A program made the translations under genes and the position numbers. A stretch of 64,000 nt of DNA from NCBI GenBank assembly GCA_020086605.1, contig JACBWW010000015.1:19539387-19603386 (forward strand). The letters run 5' to 3'. The stretch is from Lanius collurio (Eukaryota; Chordata; Aves; Passeriformes; Laniidae). The notes under the pieces are model-generated. The model worked only from the letters and a program-made list of their open reading frames with translations. It did no database searches and was not told where the DNA came from. Below, piece by piece: positions 1 through 13,409 of the stretch (its first letter is position 1; each line of letters starts with the position of its first letter).

Positions 1-50
1 TGTACACTTTGATTGTTAGGAGATATCTCATAAAAAGGACAGACATAATA

Positions 51-100
51 GAAAAAAAAAAAAAAAGAAAGAAACAAAAAAAAAAGAAAATAAAAAAAAG
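51..100. repeat. A-rich low-complexity tract
   Basis: The tract is nearly pure A with scattered G, C and T. It may be an old retroposon tail, but no recognisable element body lies beside it. Confidence 0.85.
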
Positions 101-593
101 TGTCAATTGTTCATGGTTCCCTGAGGAAGCTGAAGTTTCACTGAACATCTAAGTTAGGCTGGTTGGATGACCACCATTAGCTAGTAAAATCTGCCCAGCC
201 TACTCTTGTTTATATTCTTATGCCTTTAAGGCTAAATAATTCTGATTTTAAGCTGTGAATTCAGCATAGGTTGCTAAAATTTCAATGAACCAACATGCAG
301 ATGTACTTTACTGAAGTAGCATTAATTCCATTTGCTTTAATTTACTTTTAAAATTAAATAGGCTACAGTGAACAAAGGTTATTCTGAATCTGAATGAGAA
401 CCCACACACAGTTCAATGCAGTTTAACTAATCCAGCTCAGAATACAAACACAGTAATTTCTCTGATTATCATTGTGAAGACTAGACTTTATTTAGCACTG
501 CTCTTCAGGAAAAGGAAGGCTTGAACTCTTGCTGAGGAAAACAGTTAGGATAGTTTATAGCAGCCTTAAGTACCTAAACAGAGCCTAAAAGAA

Positions 594-900
594 ATGTGGA
601 GAGGGAGTTTTTACGAGGGCATGTAGGGATAGGACAAGGGGGAATGGATTAAAACTCAAAGAGGGTGGGTTTAGTTAGTTATCTTAAGAAGAAATGCCTT
701 ACAGTGAGGATGGTGAGGCACTGTCTCAGGTTGCCCAGAGCAGCTGTGGAGGCCCCATCCCTGGCAGTGTTCAAGGCCAGGTTGGATGGGGCTTTGAGCA
801 ACCTGGTCTGGTGGAAGGTGTCCATGCTTATGGCCAGGGGACTGGAACTAGATGGTCTCTGAGGTCCTGTCCAACCCAAACCTCTCTATGATTCTGTGAA
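594..900 (+). mobile_element. CR1 LINE 3' fragment (5'-truncated)
   Basis: The sequence follows the familiar avian CR1 3' end in order: a 'ggataggacaagggggaatgg' type block, 'gttgcccagagcagctgtgg', 'gttcaaggccaggttggatgg', and the terminal 'ccaacccaaacctctctatg' leading to 'attctgtgaa' at 891-900. It is truncated well inside the element, as most CR1 copies are. It lies antisense to BANK1 in intron 3. No functional ORF remains. Confidence 0.93.
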
Positions 901-3900
901 TATATACACACACAGCACATATTTTGGGAATGTATTCACATGTTAAGTTGCTCATAAATCTTACACTTATATACACAGAATTCACTTCAGAAGATAACTC
1001 ATATGAGGTACACCACTTCTGAATTTTTTTCCGCCACTTTAGGCAAAGGAGTCCCACAGAGACAAGAAACATTTCGTTACCAGATTGACAAAATGAAAGG
1101 AATGAGTAACAAATCTGGAAGGTACTGGATTCTCAGATGTCAGCCATCTGTCAGTGATTGTTCTTCAAGGATCATGCAGATGCATTCTAATCTATGTAAA
1201 GTTCACGACAATTTTATTTCTACAGTCTGCACTCTACTTATCAAAGATGCTACTAGTCACTCTCACCTTTTAATGTCAATAATTCATCTCCTCAGAACAT
1301 TAATGCTATTGCTAACAAGTTGGTTTCAATTAGGATAACATTTTCCTACCTGTTAATTATTGCATTTTAATATTTTTATCGTACCTAGTGATATATAAAT
1401 ACAATATCAGAACTTAAACCCAGTCACTATTCCAATAGCACAGCTATCCCAATAGTAGACAATTAAGAAATGTGGCTCTTCTATTGAAGACTTGGATATT
1501 TAAGGGGATTAGGGATTCTCCTGAGGACTCTGAAAGTGGCTATCAATTTAGTAGCTAAAAACCATCCAGCAGGACCTCTTTCGGTAAATGTCAGGTCTAC
1601 CTGACAATCAATGAACCCTGTACAACAGCCCAAGAACCACAGGGATCAATATTATCACTACAATATAGTCACCAAACTTTGGAGCCACCATCTCCAGCAC
1701 TCAAATTCCTACAACCAGTTGCACATGATCTGTCCTAAAATGTGGAACATGAAACAACCACATGAAATGTTATTTGCAATGCTGAACAAGCAATACACCA
1801 GAGATTAAGCAAGCCTTGGTTTGTTGGCATTAACTGAAACAAAGTAGCTCATAAAGGTATTAATACTACAGTATTGTGACTGAAGTAACACAAATGGAGC
1901 AAGGATAGGCTGTATTTGTTTTAGATAGGCAGAAGGTGTTGACAGATGTTCAAGTCTTTTGAACACTTAAATTTTAGACATCTTCATTATTTTTCCTCTT
2001 TCCATTCTTGGTTTTAACCTGACAGCAATGGCTAAGGAGCTCCACCAATTCATGAGGCTTTCAGAAAAATTCAGAATTTACAACTGAGAGTGAAGATTAT
2101 CTTAAAAGAAACATAAAAGGAACATCATTACTATTCTGGAATATGTAAGAGAGATTTATTAAAGGGTATTTTTTGCTTGGTGGATGTGTTCTTTTAACAT
2201 TTTATATAATGGTGACCTATTCGTGAGGTTTTTAAAATGTAGCTGTAACAATTAAAATAATTGATGAATAAAACCAGAACCTTTCTTGTAGGATCAAAGC
2301 ATAAGAAATTATTAACTATATCTAATGATGCACAGACAACACTATGAGCCAGAAGCTAAAAAGAAAGGAAAAATCTATGTTCCCTTGAGTAATCAGGGCA
2401 GTACTACTGGGAATTAGCATCTATTAGAGAGGGTAATGCTTCATTTCCATCTGGTTACTTTTGTTGGCTTACTTTTGACAAATATCTACTGCTGACAGTC
2501 ACACTGAAAAGCAGATCTTAAATTTACATTCATTTTAAATAATATAATATAACACACACTAACTGTAACTTAACTGGGGACAGTGCTGATGTTTTCAACT
2601 TCAATGTTCTCTCCTAATTCATGTAACTTCAATACATTAACTTGGTGTATTTTACATAAGACCCTTTGGAACACACTATTGCTTTCAATTTAACATTTTG
2701 AACTAAATTCATGACATGACTTGGAAATTGTATTCCTTTAAATAAACTGAGAAATTTTAATAAGGCGTCTCAAATCTCCTGTGTGTTCAATAACTAATGT
2801 TTCACTGTGGCTTCTAAGCAACTCTCCTGCCATACCCAACTTCCCCCTCACCCCTGAATTCTAACCTTTCAAATACAGTCTCTGGCTATGCTTACTGCAG
2901 CCTACATGAGAATGAGAAATGTTCTCTGATTACTTGGTACTTGCTACACGTTTTGAGTCAACAATGTAAGTGACAGATTTAGGGCATTAAAAATAGCAGA
3001 AAACAAACTTATGAAAGATTTATGTGTTTTCTAAGGCTACCCATGAAATGAATCTCTCAGTCAAAATTAAGCTGGTTTCACAAAAGCAAAATGCCTGCTA
3101 GCTTTACAAATTCCAGTTCTTCCTCAAGTTTTGCTAAAGCAATGCCAGCTGAAGAACTGAAACTGTGGTACAAAAGAGGCCCACCTTGCCACATAAAAGA
3201 AATGTCACAGTGTTCCAGTGTCAGTGATTAAGATGAAGGGGATCACAGCAGATCATTTAAGTGCAGGAGGCATCTCATGTAATATGGTAGGCGCCCTCTC
3301 CAGCACAACACGAGGTAAAGGCAGAGGTGGTGCCACTGGGTTCAGTGAGGTATCACTGAAAAGGTTCCCATGTGTAAGTGAGTTCCTTGCAATTCAGAAA
3401 CCTGCAGTCAAACATGGATGTGAGTGCCCAGTGGATATGTGGATTAAAGAAGAACCATACAGAAAAAAGTTAAGTAACCTTCTGTAATGTGGAAAAAAAC
3501 CAATCAGGACAAAAAGACATATGCACATCATGTTCTTCTTGCAATCCACCGTAAGTTTATTACAGACATTTATGAAAGATAATCCTGTTAACGTGTGGGT
3601 ATCTGTAAATGCTGTATGAGCTCAGCAGAAAATGCAGCAGAGTGGGATTGAAAGGGAGCCTCTAACTGCACAAATTGCTCTATAAATTACCTGAGAAAGG
3701 CTGTGAGAAACAGGGAGGCAGAAAACATCCACCACACTGCGCTTCCTTCAGTGGGCCTGTGTTCCTTGCATGAACATGGGATTTACTCATTCTTACCACA
3801 AGCACTTTCTAAAATATTAGTTCAAAGCAAATCCCCATTTCTGCTCTGCTGAAGTTTTCTTTTAATAATGGTGAGAGAGGGCTTAGGAATGAAAAGGTTT

Positions 3901-5808
3901 CCAAAAATCACAGAAAATTATTAATACGTACTCAAATACAGAAACATTGGACTTCAGGTTTCTTTCATTTGTTTTCTATGACAAATAAATTCCAAACCAA
4001 GATAAACATATTTATTAGTGAACAAGTTTTAAATAACGCTTCTATCTTGAACCAACTATCTTTTGCAAATACACTGACAGTTATCTTTGTTTTTCTCAAA
4101 AGCATTCTCAGCCCCAGTTTCTCCTGCATGGTTGAGTTCTTCTGTCAAAAACAGTAGCTTTCTGTAAGTTTGCCTATTTTGTCCATGTCTCCAAAATATT
4201 TCTATTACTTTATTTATGGTGTAAAAAACTTACTTGCAAATAAACACCAAACTGACAGTTCCTTTAAAAGCTATGAAGAACATTTTTTTCCTTTTCTGAG
4301 TATTATATTTAAGTTGGTGTTAATGTCAGCAACCAAGGGTGTTGCAATTTTCATTAACAACTATTTCTCTCCCATAACAGCAATCCCTGAAAGCCCCCAC
4401 ATCTATTTTTTTCTGAGTTACTATACACATGTAGGCAAAGACTGATTTACTTTGGAGGCACATGCCCACCTCTTCTATTATTATCAGGTATGTTTTTGTA
4501 CACAATAGTTTATTACCCTGATATAACAGTAGCCTAATGGACTCATCATGAATGCATCTGAAGAGAATATGAAAGCTTTTTTGGATCTGATAGTAAAAAC
4601 AAAAGATCCTGCCTTCAAATAATCCCTCAAACTACAAAATGCTATTTACCATGAGTTTATCAAAAATCTTTTGAGAAATAACTTGCATGAAAATGCAGGC
4701 ATTTTTTTTACATATACTTTCATATGATTGTAACTCTATATTTAGAGGCAATCTAACATTATAACAATTCCCTAGTTCCTTACTGGTCTGTGATTTGGAA
4801 GAGAGATTTGACTTTGTCAGTGCTTTAGCTAGGATAGGTATATTTAGATGTTTTTTAGGGCTACTTTTATCTTTTATTGAATATCAGTTCATGTTATTAT
4901 TTTTTCTGCAATGAAATCCATGACTTTCAGCTTCACCAGCAGCACTAGGAGCGTGACTATCCTGATGAGTTTCAGACACATAGCAAGACTGTCCCAAAAA
5001 ATTTCTGTTAGGCATACCGATTACTTTGGAAATAACAACTAACGGCCTGAGGTCATTTGGGTGCTGGGCAGAGCTGTTGATGGAGCCTAAGCCTGCTATT
5101 CCCAGTTTCTGCATTCTGCAAACTGAAGCAGACTGAAGCAAACTGAAGCCTACCCCTCTGTGTGCACCAGAAGTTCTCAGTTATTGAAACCTAATGTTTT
5201 ATTAAAGAGTCCTTCCATCCACTTCAGAGTTACTGGAATTCTACCACAGTAAGAACACTTTGGTGCTTCCGTTCCATTTCTCTGTGCTATCAGCAGACAC
5301 ACCTCTCACCTCTGTTTCAGTGAAGGATTATACAGCACTAAACATTGCCCAAAATCTGACATGTGCTGCTGCAACTGAGACAGGTTATCCTCCTGCTACT
5401 GACTCAAAGTACCACTGACGACAAAAGGACTGATAGCAGAGGCATCCAGGTTGTAAGAAGACCTCCAAAACTTGTTAGCCTGATAAAATGCTCCTACAAA
5501 TTCCTTATTATTTCAAAGGGGCCAGCTGCAGCTGCCTAGTGGCTCCTTTACCTCTAAACTACAATTCAAACCTCTCATAGCTGGGCTGGCTCAAACTGCG
5601 CACTGTGCATGGGCACAGAAGTGGCACACTGCTACATTTAGAAATACACACATATAAAAGAACACAGAGAGGAATGTCTGAGAATCAAGACATACTTCAG
5701 GGAGGCATAACATTCAAGCTGAATAGTTGTTTAAGTTTTTACAGGTATCACCCTCAAGGAAAGAGGAAATATCTCAAGGAATGAGTAGCCCAACTTTCCC
5801 CTATTGGC

Positions 5809-6097
5809 TGTTGCAGTGTGGGGAATCCTTACAACATATATATAAGACAGCGATGAACTTGGAAGGACAGATGAAGCGATATTTCTGTAGATGTTCAGAG
5901 ATTCTTTATTCCTCCAGCCGCATGGCTGGAGCTCCCAGGCAGCTTCCCAGCCCTCGGACCGTCTCTCTTCCTGGCCCCGGGCACCCAAACCACCCAACCA
6001 GGAACAGGTATGGGGCACATGTGACATGGGGACAGGGACAGACCCGTACCCTGCAGGGTCCCTGCCCCCGGGGATTTCAGGGGAAGGCACCTCCACA
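5809..6097 (-). mobile_element. Solo endogenous-retrovirus LTR (289 bp) in BANK1 intron 3, gene-sense
   Basis: Read on the minus strand, this GC-rich block starts TGTGGAGG and ends GCAACA, giving the TG...CA termini of an LTR. It is flanked by six-base direct repeats differing at one base (gccaag before, gccaat after; + strand 6098-6103 and 5803-5808), the expected target-site duplication. A poly(A) signal AATAAA sits at 5905-5910 (minus), leaving a U5 of roughly 75-95 bases. The six-base duplication and short length suggest a class II (beta/alpha-like, ERVK) avian element, but I cannot name the family. No internal gag, pol or env sequence adjoins it, so it is a solo LTR left by recombination. 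Overlapping open frames here on both strands reflect its GC content. Confidence 0.75.
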
Positions 6098-9000
6098 CTT
6101 GGCCATGTTTGAACTATTCTCTTTAGGAAGACCATTTTTTAGAGTCATCAAAAAAAAGACACGGACGGAAGGTCGTGAAGTTTAACATAACTGAAAAGTC
6201 CTTCAACAACTGCACTGGGAGAAGCTGGAGGGAGAGACACTGTAGCTGGCATTCTCAACCTTCACCCTACTCATTAATAACATCAAAATGTGTACTGACA
6301 CAAGACAATGTACTCCATGATAGAGCATCCTTTAAGTCAATCTGGTAACAGAAGCTAGCTTGGACTGCAGAAGGTCATCTACCAAAGAGAGTGTCTTACT
6401 ATGAGGATGACAGCAGAGCTTCAATACCTGCACAGGGCCCTTATCAATGTCTGGATTAAATTTATGAGGCTGTTCTTGATCTGTACAGCTCTAAATTACA
6501 TGGGATTAAGAGTCTAAGAAACCACAAGTCTTCCTGTATCACGCTGCCACAGCTGCTGTCAGCAGAAAGACTCACGCCAAACACATTTGGTGTTAAAGAA
6601 GGAAAAAAAAAAGTGAGATGTCAGCAGGACTGACTCACTGGGGACAGGCTGCTTTGCAATTTACTCCCACCTTTAGCTTGAAATAGCTAAAAATCTATTG
6701 ACCCTTGAAGTGGGCTAAAAGGTACACTGCTTTCTTGGGAACACAATTAAGAGTGATATTTTTAGACACATCTGAAAACCATGCCTGTTTTCTAATTCCT
6801 GATTATTTTCCTTTTGTTTGAGTTATGAATCAGAAGGTAATCTGAGGTCTTCATCTTTTAAGACAATGTCCTTTAATCCAATAGAACAGACACATTTTAT
6901 TAAAACAGGACTTTAGATAGCATTATAGGAAAAGAAAAGCATAGCAGAGGTAATCTTAGAGCTCTTTATCTACAGAGGGGATGCCATTTATTTTGCTAAA
7001 AAATGCTGGCCTTTCTCCAGTTTAATTTGATAAAGGATACAGATATACACGTATGCACATGTATCTTCGTTTGATGAGATCTCTGGGCAGGACCAAAACA
7101 TGTCTGCTGTTAAACCTAATAGGCAGACAGCTATCACCCTTTAAAATCACCTTTTGTGCTCTGCTTTCCCACTCCTAATTGCATCAGTTAATGAGTGCTA
7201 GGATACAAACTTTATTGGCAAATGTTAAGCTGTTTCACAGAAGAAGAGACTTTTCTGAAACTGAGCATCACCTAATGGGTACCTAAATCTGAGTTTAGCT
7301 CTATTTTGCAGTTCCACAATAACAAATTCATATTTTATCTGTGTGGTGACAAGGCTGTATACCCAGCGCCTAGTACAATTCCTTCACTTTTATACCTTAG
7401 TAAAAATTATAAATAGTGACTCTTAGGGGAACAGAAAATCTCCTGAGGAACAAGGGAATTTCTCAAAATACAGCTCCCTAGTAACTACAACAAGTCCTCT
7501 CTTCTTACACAGAAACCCAAAATAAACACATAACAACATTCATGAGTGGCTGAAGAGCTGATTTATTCTGTTATCACCTACAGGATTGAGTCCTCATATA
7601 TTCATATTATGGTCATTAGCATTCCACAAGTGGATCTTTTCCCCCACTCAGCAGCAAATCAATTGTTTTCGCATCTGCTTTTAGCTCGTATTTTCCCAAA
7701 GGATTTCAGTGATCATACTGTTTTTCCATTTTCCAATGTACTGTGTGACCTTTTCCCTCACGGCCCTGCACAATTCACTTTAGTCAATCGCTTCTTATTG
7801 ATTGCTAGCGCCTGCTCATTCCCCATTTATCTTTGCTTTAATGAATGTAGGGTTATTTTTTAGTGATCTTATTTTTAATATGTCCTGTCATCCACTCACT
7901 GTTCTTTCCACCCTTGTTGCTTTAGATTTCTCATTTAGATTTATTCTTCTGTTTTGTTCAACTTTCATTCCAGTTCAAGCTAAAATTCCATCTTCTTTCA
8001 GCTTATCCTTTCTTTTGTACAATGCTTTTATACACAAAACAAACTTCAGCTTTCAGCACACCACTCTCCACTTCAGACCTTACCTAAAGCACCACTCTTT
8101 TGGGAATTTATAGGGTTCTAGCAAAAACCATTTCTTGGTTTCTCCTGACACTTCTGTTCTGTGTCTTTCATACAATTTAGCACTGCATACACTTGCTTCT
8201 TATTAAGAAGAAGCAGAGAGAAGAGAGAGTCCCTTGAAACACTTTTCCACAATTCATCCAGAGTCAAACCCTGTCTGCCTACCTGAAGATTCACCTACTT
8301 TCTGGAAGACACAATTACTGGCTAATTTGCAGCTGCCATCTTATCTTTTTTGGCTTTGTAAGGACTGACACACTGAAAATTGGAAATTCCAACCGTTTCA
8401 CTTCTTGGGCTACTTTTCCCCCCAGAGCTCTGCAGTGATATCAGATAACTGTTCCCTGTTGCACCACTACAGAAGGAATGTTGACCATGTATTTCCTTAC
8501 ACTCATTTGGGAGTCAGCCATAACCTCACATACAGGATACAATTACCAGGAATCCCTCATTTCTAACTGGCTCATTCACTCATCCCAACAATGGAGAATC
8601 CCTTTGGTCCTCACAGCAATAACTAGGTATCATAATCCACCAAAGGCTCCAATCACTGCTATCAGGATGTCTGCCAAAAGCTGACTGAGAACGGCTGTTC
8701 AGGAAACTTCTGCAAAGATTTCAAGTGAAATTTTTGCTTTAAATGCAAGACTTTCTTAGCTGGAAAATCCCCAAACCAACCATTCAGCTGATGGTAAACT
8801 TGGACTTAAAGCTGCTCTTCAACCAGCCATAAGAAAAACAGAAGTAGCTTGGAGGACCATCTCCTCAGTCCTTTGTTTTCTTGGGACTCTGTTTCCTCTA
8901 ACCATTCCCTAATCTACTGTCTCATGTTTTGGACATAACACTCATGAATGAGAGAAACAGTGGTGTCAGCTTGTGCAGCCCCTGGATGATGAGCCCAAAA

Positions 9001-9931
9001 GCCTTCACTATACCAAAAACTTCTTAAATGCACTGACAACACAGTGGCACATTCAACTTCAAATGGCACACTCAACACAGGACCCAAAGAGACACCCATA
9101 TTGACAATAGGTCTGTGGGGATAAACCAGTGCAGCTTTACAGCAGCTTTCTGCTTGAGATCGCACCATTATATCCAAGATGCCGAGAGACTCACAAAGAC
9201 ACCCTTATCAGAATATGGATGAGGATGGAATAGCAAAGAGAGCCACTAACCTCAGAGTCCAGCAGCACATAACTGCTATGGCAGGAATTCTGGAATAATT
9301 TACCTTTCCATTGGTAAGCATGCTGGTGCTATTAAGCCAATTACTTTGCAACAGTGTCACCCAGAAATAAACTTCTCTAAGTAAGAACTGAGGACAGGAA
9401 ACATGCTCTTTACTAAAAGCAAGTTAAGATTTTGCCAATCTGTTATCTCTACTAAAACTCTTTATAAACTCTCACAACGATAAATGAACCAAAATGGCAA
9501 ATGTGAACAGTGGCTGACACCGTGATGCAGCTCTTCTCCCAGCCACTGTCTGTCAGTGAATGATGCTGCAAATGGGCTATGAGTAGGACTGGCGTACATG
9601 AAATTTTAAATCAGCTCTTTCTTACAAGCAAAACTCCTCATGCTGGGAACCAGAATGGAAGCCTTCCACTCCTTCCTTTTTTTCTACACTGAAATCAGAG
9701 TAAAAAAACCAACCCTGTTGTATCTCATCCCCTTTTCACACTCTTCACAAGAATATGTGAGTATGGATGTGTGGGTGGATGTTTGAGAACAAATCATGTT
9801 CCTCTACACAACTGTATGCTATGGTAGGGTTGTTTACTGCCTTTCATGTCTAACAAGATGTAAGAGAACAAATTTAATTTTCTTAAGAGTACTGGCTTTA
9901 TTCTGTGAAATGCAAGGGGCAGTCAACTCAC

Positions 9932-9997
9932 CCTCTGCAAGAACTGCTTCATAGACGTAAGACACAGAGTCTCCAGGATTTTCATCCTGTGGTTTAT
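9932..9997 (-). CDS. BANK1: Probable BANK1 exon 3, short acidic linker
   Basis: This 66-base open segment has a strong acceptor (a run of T then cctag, AG at 9998-9999) and a consensus donor, GAGG|GTGAGT, with the GT at 9930-9931. It is phase 1 at both ends, fitting the phase-1 end of exon 2. Spliced on, it encodes Asp138 followed by KPQDENPGDSVSYVYEAV and three more residues. The segment is acidic and contains a Tyr-Val-Tyr-Glu motif. Its position and its length of about 22 residues suit the linker between the TIR-like domain and the DBB region in BANK1, but I see little direct identity to the human linker. The assignment therefore rests on splice signals, phase and position rather than homology. 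It could be an alternative exon, or chance. Confidence 0.6.
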
Positions 9998-10496
9998 CTA
10001 GGAAAAAATAAGAAATAAGAAATAAGAAAGAAGGTAATATCATCACACTGATTTCCACTTTTTTTTAGATGAAAATCTATATGTATTCTAAGTGTAAGAT
10101 AAAGCTATTTTAAACCTATTGTTTTTCAGATAGAAAAAGTAAATCATAGAACAAATCCAAGGGCTAGTGCAGAGGAACAAGCCTAGAGAGATCTTTAGAT
10201 GGAACTGTATTTATCCCTTTTTAGTAAATGTCCCTTTGACTGATTTTTTTTCAATTTACTGCAGCCAGTAAGGAATGTGTACTTGAGGAAGAAGTTTCCC
10301 TGCAAGTCAATACGGCAAACAATGGGAGAGGAGTTGTGTTGCAGTGAGGTCTCCTGCAACATGCATTAGACAGCAACACATAAGGGAAGAGAACAGAATC
10401 ATGTGCAGTAAAGTGAGAAACTGAAATTGCAGTTCGGAAGAAAACTGTTCAGTGCTCCATTTGATAATGCAATAGATCTGGTTAGAGACAGTGCCA

Positions 10497-11326
10497 TGGA
10501 ATCAGAGATTGGTTTGGGTTGGAAAGGACCCTAAAGAACATCTAGCTCCAAGCCCTTAGCCATGGGCAGAGACACCTTCCACTAGACTAGACTGCTCAAA
10601 CCCCATCCAACTTGGCCTTGAACACTTCCAGAACGGGGCATCCACAGCTGCTCCGAGCAATCCATTCCAGTGCCTCACCATCCTCATTGCAAGGAATTTC
10701 TTCCTTACATCAAAACTAAACCTACCCTCTTCCAGTTCAAAGCATTCCCCCTTGCCCTAGCCCCAGAACCTTCTCTGCTCTGGGCAGAACAGCCTCAGCT
10801 CTCTCAGCCTGTCTGCGGGAGAGGTGCTCCAGTACTCTAAGCATCTTCATGGCCTTCTCTGGACTTGCTCAAATATATTGTTCACATGCTGGGAACCCCA
10901 GAGCTGAATGCAGCACTGCAGGTAAGGTCTCACCAGAGCAGAGCAGAGGGGCAGAATCCCCTCCCTCACCCTGCTGCCCACGCTCCTTTGGATGCAGCCC
11001 AGGACACATTTGGCTTTCTGGCTGCGAATGCACATATTGATCTTCTCATCAATCAACACCTCTAAGTCCTCAGGGCTGCATTCAATCCATTCTCCACCCA
11101 GCCTGCATTTGTGCTTGGGATTGCCCCAACATGTGCAGGACCTTGCATTTGGCCTTGCTGGCCTTCACCAGGTTTGTGTGGGCTCACCTCTAGAGCCTGT
11201 CAAGGTCCCTCCAAACAGTATCCCTTCCCTCCAGCGTGTGGACTGCACCACACAGCTGGGTGTCAGCAGCAAATTTGCTTAGGGGTGCACTCAGTGCCAC
11301 CAATAAAGATGTTAAACAGCATCCAA
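10497..11326 (-). mobile_element. CR1 LINE copy with 3' end of the reverse-transcriptase ORF
   Basis: On the minus strand the 3' half is the standard CR1 3' region, visible on the + strand as 'tggtttgggttggaaaggac' at the left end. Further 5' the minus-strand translation of 10847-11059 retains blocks such as KCVLGCIQRS and ILPLCSALVRPYLQ, the C-terminal part of the CR1 reverse transcriptase. Upstream (about 11060-11326) the same domain is recognisable but broken by frameshifts and stops. It is 5'-truncated and inactive, and lies in the same orientation as BANK1. Confidence 0.9.
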
Positions 11327-11720
11327 CACAGAATCCCTGAATGGGTCGGGTTGGAAGGGATCATTGTCGCTCATCTAAGACACTGAGATCCAAACATCTC
11401 TGCTCAAGCAGGGTCATCCTGAAACACATGGCACAGGATTGCATCCAGACAGCTCTTGAGTATCTCCAGTGAGGGAGACTCCATAAGCTCTCTGGCAATC
11501 TGTTCCAGTTTTCAGTCACCCATGCAGTAAAGAAGTTCTTCCTCACATTTAGGTGGAACTTCAGTTTCTGCTCATTGCCTCGTCCTGTTGCTTGGCTTTA
11601 CTGAGCCTGGCTCCATCCCCTTGACATCCTCCCTTCAGATACGGACAGACATTGATGAGGTCCCTCCTCAGCTGTCTCCTCCCGAGGCCCAACTCTCTCA
11701 GCCTGTGCCCCTCTAAGATA
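11327..11720 (-). mobile_element. Second CR1 LINE 3' fragment abutting the first
   Basis: At the left edge 'acagaatccctgaatgggtc' followed by 'gggttggaaggga' marks a fresh CR1 3' terminus. The body then follows the CR1 3' region ('catccagacagctcttgagt', 'ttcttcctcacattta', 'ctcctcagctgtctcctc') to about 11720. It has the same orientation as the neighbouring copy. The junction near 11326 is where one copy's 3' end meets the other's truncated 5' end. The right limit is approximate. Confidence 0.88.
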
Positions 11721-13409
11721 CTCTATTAACAGTTTCAGGCAAGTTCTGGATTCACAGCCTTTTGAGTAAGTACACAGAGACCCTACCAACAGCAAAATCT
11801 GATTCTGTTTTTCTAGTATGAACTTAAATAGGTGTTATACATCATTTTTTTCAGGGATAAGTGATGATTTCTTTAGTCTGGACTGCAAAACAACCCTTAT
11901 TTTATCCCATTTTCAAAAAGATGGCACTAATTTAATAGAAATACATCACGGTGAAATTACAAATAGCAATTTTTTTGTAACAACAGTTGTGTGCAAAAAA
12001 ATATATAAGGGGTATCTTTACAGAGGTCTTCTCCAGATGCCTTCCAATGATAAATTTTCAGTAATTGTGACTGGTAACCATAGTGCAAGACTGTCAGACT
12101 CAATAATACACTACCTGAAGGACATGTAAGACTACAGATTCGCACAGCCATTTTATAGCATTATCTGCAAAACTACTTGCTGGAAATTTTAAATTGTTTT
12201 CAGCTTTAGAAATAGCCTTACAAATGCAATTAAATACTGACTGATGACTGGGCCATAAAAAATACATAAATTTGAATGATGTACATTTCAAACCTTGGAA
12301 GAGCAGACTAAAATGATAAATCCATTGATTTATTTAAAAAAAAAAATAAACTAAATAAACAAAAGTAAAATCAAAGTACATTGTTAGGACAATGTTAGGA
12401 TTGTTGCAATAATGCTTATGTTCTAGTCATCTGACTTTCATTATTAACTAAACTTTTTATGAGTTTGTCCTAAATGCTGCTAAAAATTTCTAAAAAGGTA
12501 AAAAAACATTCTAAAAAACTTGCAAAAAATGTTAAGATGTCAGTGCACTCACTTTTCCAGAAGAAATAAAGTTCTCCTCCAATAAGGGTCAAAAAAGAGA
12601 GGAAAAAGCATCACCTACATGACACATACTTCAGAATCTAAGAATATAGGTTACCATGACTAGCTACATAGATTAGAACATGAGCTGCTAAGAAATCTAA
12701 CAAACCTCACAATTAACCCTAACAAGTAAAGTCTTCTCTGGATTTTGCAGAAATAAAGAGAAGAAATAGCAAAGAAGTCAAACAGTTTAAGCTGCAGGGG
12801 ATGACAGTCTCAACATCCTCTGGTTGCCAGCTCCAGACAGTGACTTCAGTCTCTCTTCTGCTTTGAAAAAACCAGAATCTCATGTTAGATGAAAGAAATT
12901 AGTGACACAAAGGAGTTTTTTGGTGACAGTCATTACCAACCCCCACCACTGCACAGGCATCCCTTCTGTGTGGAATGGAGAAGCATAGAATCTCAGGAAG
13001 ATTGTATTACTCTGGTAATTTTAGCAGTCCCTGCAGAGCAGTTCAAAGACTTGCTGGCAAAATGGAAATGAGCACTGCAGCACACACCAGCTAACAAAAT
13101 GTCCCTTCTGCTCTTGTGCTTATGATACAGACATAGAGATTATTTTCATTTTAATAAAGAAAAAAATTAATTGGCATTTGAGGTGCTCTGCAATAAGCAG
13201 ATGACATCACTGCCTTAAAACACCAACAGTAGTATGCACTGTCTGAATGTAAATACATTGGGGAAGGAGTAAACAGAGGCACAGCCATGTGGTCTCACTT
13301 ATTGAAACCTCACTGGCAGTGAATGAGGCCACAACCACCTACCTACTTTCCTCTATTTACTCAATCTTGCATGTTCAGGGGAGAAATCTTCACAACCAAG
13401 ACTTTAGGT

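Larger units (their letters stand above)
1..9931 (-). other. BANK1 intron 3 (partial)
   Basis: This AT-rich sequence has no segment I could match to the next BANK1 exons (the DBB/Ig-like region). It contains an A-rich tract (51-100), a CR1 3' fragment (594-900) and a solo LTR (5809-6097). An 87-codon open frame on the minus strand (8914-9177) resembles no protein I recognise and has no clear splice signals. The rest is unremarkable intronic DNA. Confidence 0.65.

Noticed and set aside
5727..6185. Opposing open frames of 130-150 codons
   Set aside because: They fall on the GC-rich solo LTR. The composition explains the openness and neither frame resembles a protein.
1..9931. Possible further BANK1 exons (DBB/Ig-like region)
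   Set aside because: I looked for the conserved block around CENPGEIFIIL on the minus strand and did not find it; those exons most likely lie beyond the left edge.
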